The position numbers and the translations under genes were made by a program. Positions 1 through 7,371 of a stretch of 64,000 nt of DNA are shown in pieces (positions within the stretch are counted from its first letter, which is position 1; each line of letters opens with the position of its first letter). The notes below the pieces were generated by a model. It was not told the origin of the DNA and made no database searches. It saw only the letters and a program-made list of their open reading frames with translations. Location: the NCBI RefSeq assembly GCF_001719065.1, contig NZ_LWAF01000005.1, positions 1-64,000 on the forward strand, given 5' to 3'. Source of the DNA: Fervidobacterium thailandense. Lineage in GTDB: Bacteria > Thermotogota > Thermotogae > Thermotogales > Fervidobacteriaceae.

Positions 1-168
1 GGGTTCAAGAAGTTATCGAACGTGATTGAGTACATCAAAGCGTTTGTTGTGCTCCACAACATCAAACGGAAGTTGAGAATGCAAGAGCCGGGAGACTGGG
101 TGAAGATACAAAGACCGCTGGTGGAGTACCTGGTGAATCATTTTGAAGAGCTATTTGCGTTTGGCTGA
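1..168 (+). mobile_element. Transposase C-terminal fragment (cut by window edge)
   Basis: An open frame enters at base 1 and ends at a TGA at 166–168, giving 55 residues. The text contains 'EYIKAFVVLHNIKRK' followed by a charged segment and a short hydrophobic end, the style of a DDE transposase C-terminus, but I cannot name the IS family from so short a tail. The following 200 bases contain no gene. The rest of the element, if intact, lies outside the window. The call rests on general resemblance only. Confidence 0.45.
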
Positions 169-372
169 GTTGTGGAGCGTGTTGAGTAAATGAAAGTGGA
201 ATACAGAAGAAGTCAAGCTGCGAGAGCAGTAAGGGTGATGTTTTGTTAAAGCTGAGAAAAACAGTGTTTTTGCGAGCCGAAGGATGATTTCAAAGACCGA
301 GATTTCTGTTTAAGGCCGAGGGGTATACCCTCTATCAGCAAACTCTAATCATATCGTCGAACAGACTCAAAT
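169..372. other. Intergenic stretch after the transposase tail
   Basis: No gene is seen here. The stretch presumably contains the outer end of the mobile element and the 3' end of the transcript of the convergent gene at 373–1047. A purine-rich region with a 'ggccgaggggtataccctct' hairpin around 313–332 could act as a weak terminator. Confidence 0.3.
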
Positions 373-1047
373 TCACTTGAGACTTCTTAAATACTCGTAC
401 ATAGCTTGTATCCCGTTTGCAACCGCTTTTGCGGAAATTGTCGCGTAGCTCATAACATCGGCAACGAGTATAAAACCCTGTTTCTTGGCTTCTTCTTCGT
501 CAAAGGTTGGTGGAAACTGTTCGAGATCCAGTTTCAGGCCATTCTCCAGGCCACTCTGAGGAATATTGTAAAAACGGCTTTGAAAGTCCTCGTTCAAAAC
601 ATTCTTTCCTAATCCATCCGTCTCATCCTTGGCTTCCAGAACTTTTATTTTCCAAAGGTGAACGGATCCGTCTAGCTCACGGTTGAAAAGTGCCATTACC
701 TTAATCCAACCACCGTAACCTTTTGAATCGGCTAAGAGTACGTAAAACTTTCGGTTATCCACTGTGAATTCGCAATGAGGTAGGTACAACCTCACGTTAC
801 CAGTTCCGAATGATTTTTCTTCTTGCAGGCACAGCTGCTTTTCAAGGATATGAACAACGTCCCTCTCTGATAATATAAGTTTTCCAGAATCGTCTGTTAG
901 CAATTCCAACATGGGGTCCAACTTCGCTTTGAACGCTTGACGGAATTTTTGCTCTTCCGCGTAGTTTACGATCATCACAACAGCCAACGTAGAAACTATC
1001 AGGAAAACTGAAATTTGGATCACTCTTTTCAAAAACAAATCATACAC
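373..1047 (-). CDS. Membrane-anchored FMN-binding domain protein (RnfG/NqrC-like)
   Basis: This 224-residue protein has one N-terminal membrane segment (about residues 8–28) followed by an exported domain. The domain carries the marks of the covalent-FMN family: an 'ETDGLGKNV' stretch corresponding to the family's ETPGLG, and 'SYATISAKAV' corresponding to the SGAT flavinylation motif, with the acceptor threonine kept but the usual SGAT read as SYAT. In the Rnf and Nqr families this subunit carries FMN on the outer face of an ion-pumping electron-transfer complex. No other rnf or nqr subunit is nearby, so the partner is unknown. A clear promoter lies upstream (1104–1132), and the ATG is preceded by a GGGGGTG ribosome site. 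Confidence 0.72.
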   Translation of the reverse strand: MYDLFLKRVIQISVFLIVSTLAVVMIVNYAEEQKFRQAFKAKLDPMLELLTDDSGKLILSERDVVHILEKQLCLQEEKSFGTGNVRLYLPHCEFTVDNRKFYVLLADSKGYGGWIKVMALFNRELDGSVHLWKIKVLEAKDETDGLGKNVLNEDFQSRFYNIPQSGLENGLKLDLEQFPPTFDEEEAKKQGFILVADVMSYATISAKAVANGIQAMYEYLRSLK

Positions 1048-1103
1048 CCCCAGTACTTAGTCGACGATCCTATTCTAACATTCTTGCTAAAGTTTTCACA
1101 TTT

Positions 1104-1132
1104 ATTCTACAGGACGCTGTTTTCATTGTCAA
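1104..1132 (-). promoter_or_regulatory. Promoter of the FMN-binding protein gene
   Basis: On the minus strand TTGACA (1127–1132) and TAGAAT (1104–1109) are separated by exactly 17 bases, a near-consensus housekeeping sigma promoter about 60 bases upstream of the ATG at 1047. Confidence 0.7.
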
Positions 1133-1207
1133 ACTTCGGAATTACGGTTTTTCGAGTATAAAATACCTAAATTGGCATCGTTCCGACTAAATTAACCTTC
1201 TTCCACC

Positions 1208-1236
1208 TTTACACATAGTACAGGATGTGGTATAAT
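1208..1236 (+). promoter_or_regulatory. Promoter of the hydrogenase-maturation operon
   Basis: TTTACA (1208–1213) and TATAAT (1231–1236) are 17 bases apart, and the -10 box is preceded by TGG (extended -10). It would start a transcript near 1243, leaving a leader of about 200 bases before the first gene at 1448. Confidence 0.75.
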
Positions 1237-1243
1237 ATATTCA

Positions 1244-1430
1244 GCAAGTATGAGAATTAATTCACTAACTTTTGGTTTTTGGGCTTCTGAGGTGGAGGAC
1301 TCAACGTCTGACACCGAGGAAGAGGGGTAAGTTTAAGCCGATAAGTTTAAGCCGACTTGAGTTATCCTGTTTGCGTTGCTAATGGTATCCCCTTTTCCCG
1401 GTGCTCAGGCGGGAAAAGGGGATTTTATTT
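1244..1430 (+). promoter_or_regulatory. Structured leader with terminator/antiterminator, candidate riboswitch
   Basis: A 14-bp perfect hairpin (1387–1400 with 1410–1423) followed by a T-rich run sits between the promoter and the first gene, as an intrinsic terminator would. The sequence GGAAGAGGGG at 1318–1327 is complementary over 10 pairs (one G·U) to CCCCTTTTCC at 1389–1398 in the terminator's 5' arm, so it can act as an antiterminator. The same GAAG (1319–1322) can instead close an upstream stem with CTTC (1284–1287), stacked on GGTG/CACC (1291–1294, 1312–1315). ACTCAA (1299–1304) can pair at long range with TTGAGT (1357–1362). A 14-bp tandem repeat lies at 1328–1341 and 1342–1355. It does not match any riboswitch consensus I know. 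Confidence 0.6.
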
Positions 1431-1447
1431 TTGGGAGGAAAGATAAG

Positions 1448-1705
1448 ATGGATAACTCTTCCAGTGCCGAAAGGTACTATACCATCGATATCATTGTAAC
1501 CGACAGGGAGAATGCCTATTCCAAGGTGAACGAGTTACTCCACGAATACTCCGATATCATCAAGCTCAGGGTGGGTTACCCGGTTCCAGATGCAAATATT
1601 GCTATAGTCTTCTTGATCGTTAAGACGACCAATGACAGAATGGGGGCCTTTACCGGAAAGCTTGGCAAGATCTCCGGTGTGAAGGTCAAAAGTATAGCGA
1701 TATGA
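1448..1705 (+). CDS. TM1266-type putative iron-only hydrogenase system regulator
   Basis: The small protein (85 residues) has the ferredoxin-like/ACT-like fold pattern of the TM1266 family. It alternates strand and helix, with 'RVGYPV' and a C-terminal 'GKLGKISGVKVKS' close to the Thermotoga protein as I recall it. The ATG at 1448 was chosen because GGGAGGAAAG lies just upstream and an earlier in-frame start would fall inside the terminator hairpin. It is first in the operon, 25 bases before hydG. Family members are annotated as regulators of hydrogenase assembly, but their biochemical activity is not established. Confidence 0.75.
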   Translation: MDNSSSAERYYTIDIIVTDRENAYSKVNELLHEYSDIIKLRVGYPVPDANIAIVFLIVKTTNDRMGAFTGKLGKISGVKVKSIAI

Positions 1706-1730
1706 AACGAGTAGTGGGAAGGTGAGAGGT

Positions 1731-3140
1731 ATGTACGTGTTTGTAAAAGAACTCGATACCGAAAAGACATTTATTCCCGAGGGAGAGATTCACTCGCTAC
1801 TTGAGGAGACGAAGAATCCGGACAAAAAGTTCGTACGTGAGATTCTTCAGAAGTCCTTGGAGAAAAACCGACTCGAGCCAGTTGAAGTGGCGACGCTGCT
1901 AAACGTTGAGGATCCAGAACTCATCGAGGAAATTTTCGCGGCTGCGCGTACCTTGAAGGAGAAGATTTACGGTAACCGAATCGTACTCTTTGCACCACTC
2001 TACATCGGAAACGATTGTGTCAATGACTGTGTCTACTGTGGATTTCGAAGTTCCAATCCAGAAGTCTACCGCAAAACACTCACGTTCGACGAGCTGAGAA
2101 AAGAAGTTGAAGCACTGGTAAAACGCGGGCATAAACGCTTGATAGTGGTCTACGGCGAGCATCCACGTTACAGTCCGCAGTTCATTGCCGAAACGATAAG
2201 GATCATCTACGAAACGAAGGTGGGTAATGGAGAAATCAGACGTGTCAACGTCAACGCGGCACCTCAAACGGTGGATGGTTACAAGGTTATCAAGGAAGCG
2301 GGTATAGGCACTTTCCAGATCTTCCAGGAAACGTACCATCAGCCAACTTACAAAAAACTCCATCCACGCGGTCCGAAATCCAACTACGCGTGGAGACTTT
2401 ACGGACTGGATCGCGCGATGATCGCTGGTATTGACGATGTGGGAATTGGAGCCCTCTTTGGACTTTACAACTGGAAATTCGAAGTGATGGGCTTGATTTA
2501 CCACACCATTCATCTGGAGGAAAGGTTTGGTGTAGGGCCACACACGATTTCCTTCCCGCGTATCGAACCTGCTATTGGGAGCGAAATTTCCTACAATCCA
2601 CCGTATAAGGTCAGCGATGAGGAATTCAAACGTCTCGTAGCTATTATAAGATTGGCTGTGCCGTACACGGGCATGATCCTAACGGCGCGCGAGCCCGCGG
2701 AACTGCGCAGGGAAGTTCTGAAGCTTGGTGTTTCACAAATCGACGGTGGTTCGAGCATCGGTATAGGCTCGTACTCGCAGGATGATCCAGAGAAGGTTAG
2801 AAAGAGTCAGTTCATCCTCGGTGACAACAGGAGCTTGGAGGAAGTCATTCGGGACTTGCTTAGGGAAGGGTATATCCCATCTTTTTGTACGGCATGCTAT
2901 CGCATGGGTAGGACCGGGGAACACTTCATGGAATTCGCAATACCAGGTTTTGTGAAGAGGTTCTGCACACCGAACGCACTGTTCACACTGAAAGAGTATC
3001 TAAACGACTACGCTTCGGAAGAGACCAGGAGGCTTGGTGAGGAACTAATAAAGATGGAACTTGAGAGAATTGAGAAGCGCGAACTCGTCGAGAAATACTT
3101 AGAGCGCATAGACCGTGGTGAGCGTGATGTCAGATTTTGA
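1731..3140 (+). CDS. hydG: [FeFe]-hydrogenase maturase HydG (radical SAM tyrosine lyase)
   Basis: HydG cleaves tyrosine to p-cresol and dehydroglycine to supply the CO and CN ligands of the hydrogenase H-cluster. The protein (469 residues) shows the radical SAM motif as CVNDCVYC near residue 100. The HydG-specific C-terminal cluster site is present: CTAC, then 22 residues, then C in 'VKRFC'. Both sites separate it from the related ThiH. I chose the ATG at 1731, preceded by GGAAGGTGAG; a GTG nine bases earlier is possible. Its 3' end overlaps the next gene. The order regulator–hydG–small protein–hydE matches Thermotoga maritima TM1266–TM1269 as I recall it. Confidence 0.95.
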   Translation: MYVFVKELDTEKTFIPEGEIHSLLEETKNPDKKFVREILQKSLEKNRLEPVEVATLLNVEDPELIEEIFAAARTLKEKIYGNRIVLFAPLYIGNDCVNDCVYCGFRSSNPEVYRKTLTFDELRKEVEALVKRGHKRLIVVYGEHPRYSPQFIAETIRIIYETKVGNGEIRRVNVNAAPQTVDGYKVIKEAGIGTFQIFQETYHQPTYKKLHPRGPKSNYAWRLYGLDRAMIAGIDDVGIGALFGLYNWKFEVMGLIYHTIHLEERFGVGPHTISFPRIEPAIGSEISYNPPYKVSDEEFKRLVAIIRLAVPYTGMILTAREPAELRREVLKLGVSQIDGGSSIGIGSYSQDDPEKVRKSQFILGDNRSLEEVIRDLLREGYIPSFCTACYRMGRTGEHFMEFAIPGFVKRFCTPNALFTLKEYLNDYASEETRRLGEELIKMELERIEKRELVEKYLERIDRGERDVRF

Positions 3141-3378
3141 AAGGCTCAGCGAGATTCTAAAGCCATACGCGGAAATATTAAACACCAAAATATGGTTGTG
3201 TGAGAAAATTGGAAAGCGCTTGTCGTGCATAGCACGCGCTGGAGAGGAGACGTATTCAGAATCCTACGTCGTCTACGAGGATCAAAAGTACGTACTCTTT
3301 GCCGAGCGTGAGCTTTCGGATGATGAAAAAGTGAAAGCTGAAGAGATCATACGTGCCGTCGAAAAGGCACGAGGGTAG
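3127..3378 (+). CDS. Small conserved protein between hydG and hydE (TM1268 position)
   Basis: The gene encodes 83 residues from the ATG at 3127 and overlaps the end of hydG by 14 bases, which indicates translational coupling. The text is charged, with two cysteines (in WLCEK and LSCIA) and a central β-rich segment. I recognise no domain. Its position between hydG and hydE is the same as TM1268 in T. maritima, so a role in hydrogenase maturation is a fair inference, but no activity can be read from the sequence. Confidence 0.7.
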   Translation: MSDFERLSEILKPYAEILNTKIWLCEKIGKRLSCIARAGEETYSESYVVYEDQKYVLFAERELSDDEKVKAEEIIRAVEKARG

Positions 3379-3394
3379 TGGGTTGGTGAATTAG

Positions 3395-4423
3395 ATGTTG
3401 GAAATTTCGAAGATCCGGAATGTTGACCTGGATTATCTTACCTATTTGCTCACCACATCCGAACACGACGAGGAAATTTTCGCTACGGCGGACGAGATGA
3501 GGCGAAAGTACGTGGGTGATGAAGTTTACCTCAGGGCGATAATCGAATTTTCGAACGTCTGTACTCAAAATTGCCTCTATTGCGGATTGAGGGCACAGAA
3601 TTCTTCGGTAAGACGCTATAGGATGTCAGTTCAAGAGATAGTGGAACGAGCCGAATTTATCGCAAAGCTTGGTGTTATCGGCACTGTGGTCCTGCAATCA
3701 GGAGAGGATCCCTACTACGACACCAAGATGGTGACTGAAGTCATCATGCGTATAAAGTCACTTGGGCTTGCAATAACGCTTAGTCTGGGAGAGCGATCAT
3801 TCGAAGAGTACCGAGTCTGGAAAGAAGCTGGTGCGGATCGCTACTTACTCAAGCATGAAACAGCTTCTCCACAACTTTACGCTCGTTTGCATCCCGGTGA
3901 CAGCTTAGAAAGTCGGAAGGCGCACCTTTTGGAGCTTAAGCGGCTTGGTTATGAAACGGGAACGGGCTGCATGGTGGGACTACCAGGCCAAACTCCATAC
4001 GACCTTGCGCTCGATTTGGCATTCTTCAGGGAGTTGGATGCCGATATGGTTGGGATCGGGCCGTTCATTCCCCACCCCGGTACTCCACTCGCGCACTCGA
4101 AGGGTGGAGACGTGAAAACAACACTAAAAATGGTAGCACTCACAAGAATCATATTACCGGATGCGAACATACCCGCAACCACGGCGCTCGGGTCCATAGA
4201 CAAAGACGGAAGGTTACTTGCTCTCAAGTGTGGTGCAAATGTAATAATGCCGAACCTGACACCAAATGTGTATCGGGATAAATATGAAATATATCCCGGA
4301 AAATCAAGTTTTTATGATACCGACCTTGAAGCCGTTCAAAAAGCTCTAAAAACAATTGAGGCGGCTGGGCTTCGTTTAGGCAGAGGGCCTGGCGGAAGGA
4401 GACGAATCGAAGCTTTAGTTTAA
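3395..4423 (+). CDS. hydE: [FeFe]-hydrogenase maturase HydE (radical SAM)
   Basis: HydE is the second radical SAM enzyme of H-cluster assembly and acts in making the dithiolate-bridged diiron precursor. The protein has 342 residues, typical of the family, with CTQNCLYC near residue 55 binding the SAM [4Fe-4S] cluster. 'SGEDP' follows, as in BioB/HydE relatives, and 'GCMVGLPGQT' further on. The ATG at 3395 follows a weak ribosome site (GGGTTGGTGA). It is the last gene of the operon. A hairpin directly after it serves mainly the convergent gene. Confidence 0.93.
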   Translation: MLEISKIRNVDLDYLTYLLTTSEHDEEIFATADEMRRKYVGDEVYLRAIIEFSNVCTQNCLYCGLRAQNSSVRRYRMSVQEIVERAEFIAKLGVIGTVVLQSGEDPYYDTKMVTEVIMRIKSLGLAITLSLGERSFEEYRVWKEAGADRYLLKHETASPQLYARLHPGDSLESRKAHLLELKRLGYETGTGCMVGLPGQTPYDLALDLAFFRELDADMVGIGPFIPHPGTPLAHSKGGDVKTTLKMVALTRIILPDANIPATTALGSIDKDGRLLALKCGANVIMPNLTPNVYRDKYEIYPGKSSFYDTDLEAVQKALKTIEAAGLRLGRGPGGRRRIEALV

Positions 4424-4452
4424 AAACAAAGCCCACCGTCATTCGGTGGGCT
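4421..4452 (-). terminator. Intrinsic terminator of the convergent TM1266-like gene
   Basis: Perfect 9-bp stem (4430–4438 with 4444–4452), followed on the minus strand by TTTGTTTTTA. It ends the gene at 4484–4756. On the plus strand the stem has no T-run, so it may stop hydE transcripts only weakly. Confidence 0.75.
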
Positions 4453-4483
4453 ACAGTTGGTCTACTAAATTCTCTGTTCAAGC

Positions 4484-4756
4484 TCACGAATCGAGCTCAA
4501 GACGCATGTACTTGGCCTTAACTCCGTCGATTTGGTTCAGTTTCTGGCAGAGTTCTTCATGTTTGGTCTCGTCATCAACCAATTCGAGGATGATGAGACC
4601 GACTGGTGAGCAGTATTGTCCAGCACCTTCGTGGAGTCCGAGCCTGGTTTTAATGTAGCAACCGTACTCCGTTAGTAGTTTTTGAACCTCGACGGCTGCT
4701 TGTTCTCTCTTGTCAACCAAAACGGCCATGACCGTGCGTACCGTGATATCGCGCAT
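4484..4756 (-). CDS. Second TM1266-family small regulator-like protein
   Basis: A 90-residue protein beginning 'MRDITVRTVMAVLVDKREQA' has the same small ACT/ferredoxin-like pattern as the protein at 1448–1705 (a duplicated β-α-β layout ending 'QIDGVKAKYM'), although overall identity is low. It contains 'GAGQYCSPVG', so one cysteine lies where a metal or effector could bind. It is transcribed against hydGE with its own terminator. A paralogous hydrogenase-system regulator is the best guess. What it binds is unknown. Confidence 0.65.
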   Translation of the reverse strand: MRDITVRTVMAVLVDKREQAAVEVQKLLTEYGCYIKTRLGLHEGAGQYCSPVGLIILELVDDETKHEELCQKLNQIDGVKAKYMRLELDS

Positions 4757-4939
4757 GAGTCATCCCCCTTTCAAAATAGGCTCTAGCCCTGTACTGGGCT
4801 TAGTTTATGGATAGTTTGTGGATAATGTGAAAAATGTGTACAAGGTCTACATAAATAATTATACCAGAAATTTCAAATTTCTTGCAAGAAAATTTAAGCT
4901 CAACTTCTTTGACGAGTTCGAGCTGAAAGGGAGTGTTTC
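4757..4939. other. Divergent intergenic region
   Basis: The region separates the minus-strand small regulator from the plus-strand ABC importer and is AT-rich. I see no riboswitch motif and no confident -35/-10 pair, although 'ttataccag' at about 4859 (minus-strand TGGTATAA) could be an extended -10 element for the regulator gene. Confidence 0.3.
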
Positions 4940-5680
4940 ATGAGAAAAAATTATCTTGTTGGGTTTCTCCTGCTACTGGGCTTTTGGTTGATCATCTCGT
5001 TGCTGGTCGGATCAGACTTGATACTTCCAACTCCCATAACGGTCTTCAACACACTCGTGGTACTGCTGAAAGACCCAAGGACGTACCAGGCCATTTTGAG
5101 TACGTTGACCAAGATATTGGTAGTACTCATCGCAACACTTACCGTTGGTGTGTCGCTGGGGTTCATCATTGGTCTGAGTGATAAAATCTATCAGCTTTTC
5201 CGACCCGCTATCTTGGTAATTCAGGCGGTACCGATTATCACCTGGCTGGCACTCGTGATGTTCGCTTTCGGGATCGGCTGGCTTGGACCTGTTGTGGTGA
5301 GTGTGCTCTCGCTCTTTCCGCACGTGCTGCTTACAACCGCCGTTGGCGTGAGATCCACGGACGTGAAACTTAAGGAGATGGCTATGATTTACAATGTTCC
5401 AAAGTGGAAGATAGTCCGGGATATTTACCTTGGGTCCGTGATTCCGCAGATGGTTGCCGCGTTGCAGGTTGTCATGGGGAACGTGTGGAAAGTTGTCGTC
5501 GTTGCCGAGTACATGTGCGGTGACCGTGGGATAGGGGTCATGATCGCTTGGGCACGACAATCGGTTGCGGTGGACAGGGTTTACGCTTACACGGCCATAA
5601 CAGTGATCGTGGGTCTTGTTGCGGAAAACATTTTGAACAGGTACACGCGAGCGTTGCTAAAGGAATGGGAGATCGCATGA
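4940..5680 (+). CDS. ABC importer permease (SsuC/TauC/ThiX-like)
   Basis: This integral membrane permease (246 residues) has about six transmembrane segments and an EAA-type loop near 'EMAMIYNVPKWKIVRDIYLGSV'. That places it with the nitrate/sulfonate/taurine/thiamin-precursor importers. The ATG follows AAAGGGAG. It overlaps the ATPase gene by four bases (ATGA). The transporter sits between hydE and hydF and upstream of the thiamin genes, so a pyrimidine or thiazole precursor, or a sulfur compound for cluster assembly, are possible cargoes. The sequence does not decide. Confidence 0.85.
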   Translation: MRKNYLVGFLLLLGFWLIISLLVGSDLILPTPITVFNTLVVLLKDPRTYQAILSTLTKILVVLIATLTVGVSLGFIIGLSDKIYQLFRPAILVIQAVPIITWLALVMFAFGIGWLGPVVVSVLSLFPHVLLTTAVGVRSTDVKLKEMAMIYNVPKWKIVRDIYLGSVIPQMVAALQVVMGNVWKVVVVAEYMCGDRGIGVMIAWARQSVAVDRVYAYTAITVIVGLVAENILNRYTRALLKEWEIA

Positions 5681-6363
5681 AGCTCAGAGTTACCAATCTT
5701 TCGAAGAATTTTGGGAAGCTGGAGGTTCTCAGGTGCATTTCTTTTGAGGTATCCGAGGGCGAGTCGATCGCTCTGCTCGGCCCATCAGGTTGTGGAAAAA
5801 CGACTATTTTGAGGATAGTGGCGGGACTTGAGCATGAAACAAGGGGGTACGTGGAACGTAACTTCTCGAGGCTTGCTTACGTTTTCCAGGAACCGAGACT
5901 GATTCCCTGGAAGACCGTCAGGGAGAATTTGAGGTTCGTCGTCGAGGACGACGAAAAAATCACAAAAATTCTGAGCGTACTCAGACTCAGCGGTTTTGAG
6001 GAGTTCAAACCCGCAAAACTCAGTGGTGGGATGCGGCAAAGGGTTAACCTTGCACGTGCTTTCTTGGTGGAACCCGATTTGATACTGATGGACGAGCCTT
6101 TTTCATCACTGGATCTTCACACGAAGTTGTCAATAATTCAAGATGTCAACAAGCGACGAGAAGAGGTAAGTTTTTCAATGGTGCTCGTTACCCACGACAT
6201 CAGGGAAGCGTTGCTACTTGCCGACAGAATTATTCTGCTCACCGACAAACCGTGCGTGGTTAGGAAGGAATACGATGTAACAAACGTTCCAAAGGATATC
6301 TTCGATCCACGCTTTACGGAAGTGGAGCGACTCATACTGGCTGATATCACAAACGCTCCGTAA
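5677..6363 (+). CDS. ABC importer ATP-binding protein
   Basis: The 228-residue ATPase starts at the ATG that overlaps the permease stop. It has Walker A 'GPSGCGKTT', the Q-loop 'VFQEPRLIPW', a signature 'LSGGMRQR', Walker B 'LILMDEPFSSLD' and the switch histidine in 'VTHDIREA'. The wording is that of the SsuB/TauB group. It forms the energising subunit for the permease at 4940–5680 and works with the binding protein at 6420–7340. Confidence 0.9.
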   Translation: MKLRVTNLSKNFGKLEVLRCISFEVSEGESIALLGPSGCGKTTILRIVAGLEHETRGYVERNFSRLAYVFQEPRLIPWKTVRENLRFVVEDDEKITKILSVLRLSGFEEFKPAKLSGGMRQRVNLARAFLVEPDLILMDEPFSSLDLHTKLSIIQDVNKRREEVSFSMVLVTHDIREALLLADRIILLTDKPCVVRKEYDVTNVPKDIFDPRFTEVERLILADITNAP

Positions 6364-6419
6364 ATTCATAACCTGGTCAGCGTTCAACAGGAAAAACGGA
6401 TGTCTGGAGGTGGATAGGT

Positions 6420-7340
6420 ATGAAAAGAACACTCGTTCTGACTGTTACCTTACTTGCGGTTTTAGTGCACGCTGTGGTGTTCATCAACCCGTTCGGCCCG
6501 ACGATCTTCCCGATAGCAGGACTTTTGTCGAAAGAAGTAAAAACCGAGATGGCGTTGGATATCAAGTTTTGGCGCACTCTTGATGAAGCTACCGCTTACA
6601 TCGTTTCAAAGAAGGTGAATTTCGCGGCGTTACCGGTGACTTTCGGTGCGAATCTTTACACCAAAGGTATCGATGTGAGGTTGATAGGTGTTTACAGCTG
6701 GCGACTCTTTTACGTCGTTGCCCAGCAGGATTTTGAGTTCAAAGGATATCAGAGTTTTAAAGGAGAGCAAATTTACACGGCTCATGCACGCGGTCAAACG
6801 GCTGACGTGGTGCTCAGGTACTTGTTGGTAAAGAACGGACTTGAACCTGACAAAGACGTGCGATTTGCTTACGCGCAACCGCAGGAGATTGTCTCACTTT
6901 TCAACGCAGGTAAGATAAAGCTCGCAGCCGTTCCAGAACCTTTCGTTACAATGATGCTATCGAAAGGGAAAATAATACTGGACCTTCAGGAGGAGTGGAA
7001 CAGGGCGAGCGGTACCAAGTACGGCATACCGATCACGGGGCTGTTCGTTACAGGAAAGTTAGCCGATTACGCTGGAACAGTTAGACTCTTCGAAAGATCC
7101 TTCGTAAAATCACTGAACTGGTCGTACCAAAATCTTGACAAAGCTGTTGATATTACGAGTAAGCAACTCGGTATTCCAGTTGCTGTGTTGAAGACCTCGT
7201 TGCAAAGAAGTCAATACAACTACCTCTCCGCGAAAGATTGTAAAGACGAGGTGTTGCATTACTTGAAGAAACTGAACGAACTCTATCCGGAAGGACTTCC
7301 AAAGGTTCCGGACGAGAAGTTCTTTTTCGTGAACTTCTGA
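6420..7340 (+). CDS. ABC importer substrate-binding protein (NMT1/THI5-like or TauA-like)
   Basis: The 306-residue protein has an N-terminal signal peptide (hydrophobic residues about 5–20) and a periplasmic binding fold of the nitrate/sulfonate/NMT1 class. The pattern '[15 protein letters not shown]' followed by '[15 protein letters not shown]' is typical of that class. No lipobox cysteine is seen. A 56-base gap separates it from the ATPase, with a ribosome site GGAGGTGG. The ligand is unknown; the gene neighbourhood makes a thiamin precursor one candidate, but the TPP riboswitch lies downstream and not in front of this operon. Confidence 0.8.
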   Translation: MKRTLVLTVTLLAVLVHAVVFINPFGPTIFPIAGLLSKEVKTEMALDIKFWRTLDEATAYIVSKKVNFAALPVTFGANLYTKGIDVRLIGVYSWRLFYVVAQQDFEFKGYQSFKGEQIYTAHARGQTADVVLRYLLVKNGLEPDKDVRFAYAQPQEIVSLFNAGKIKLAAVPEPFVTMMLSKGKIILDLQEEWNRASGTKYGIPITGLFVTGKLADYAGTVRLFERSFVKSLNWSYQNLDKAVDITSKQLGIPVAVLKTSLQRSQYNYLSAKDCKDEVLHYLKKLNELYPEGLPKVPDEKFFFVNF

Positions 7341-7371
7341 AAATTGGAAAGTTTATGTAAGGAGGAAGAAA

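Noticed and set aside
1275-1330. SAM-I riboswitch suggested by 'gaggtggaggac'
   Set aside because: The rest of the SAM-I core (the GATGAAACC and GGCAACC parts) is absent.
1899-2543. Long open frame of 214 codons opposite hydG
   Set aside because: It lies wholly inside hydG on the other strand, has no ribosome site and no recognisable family, and is an antisense shadow.
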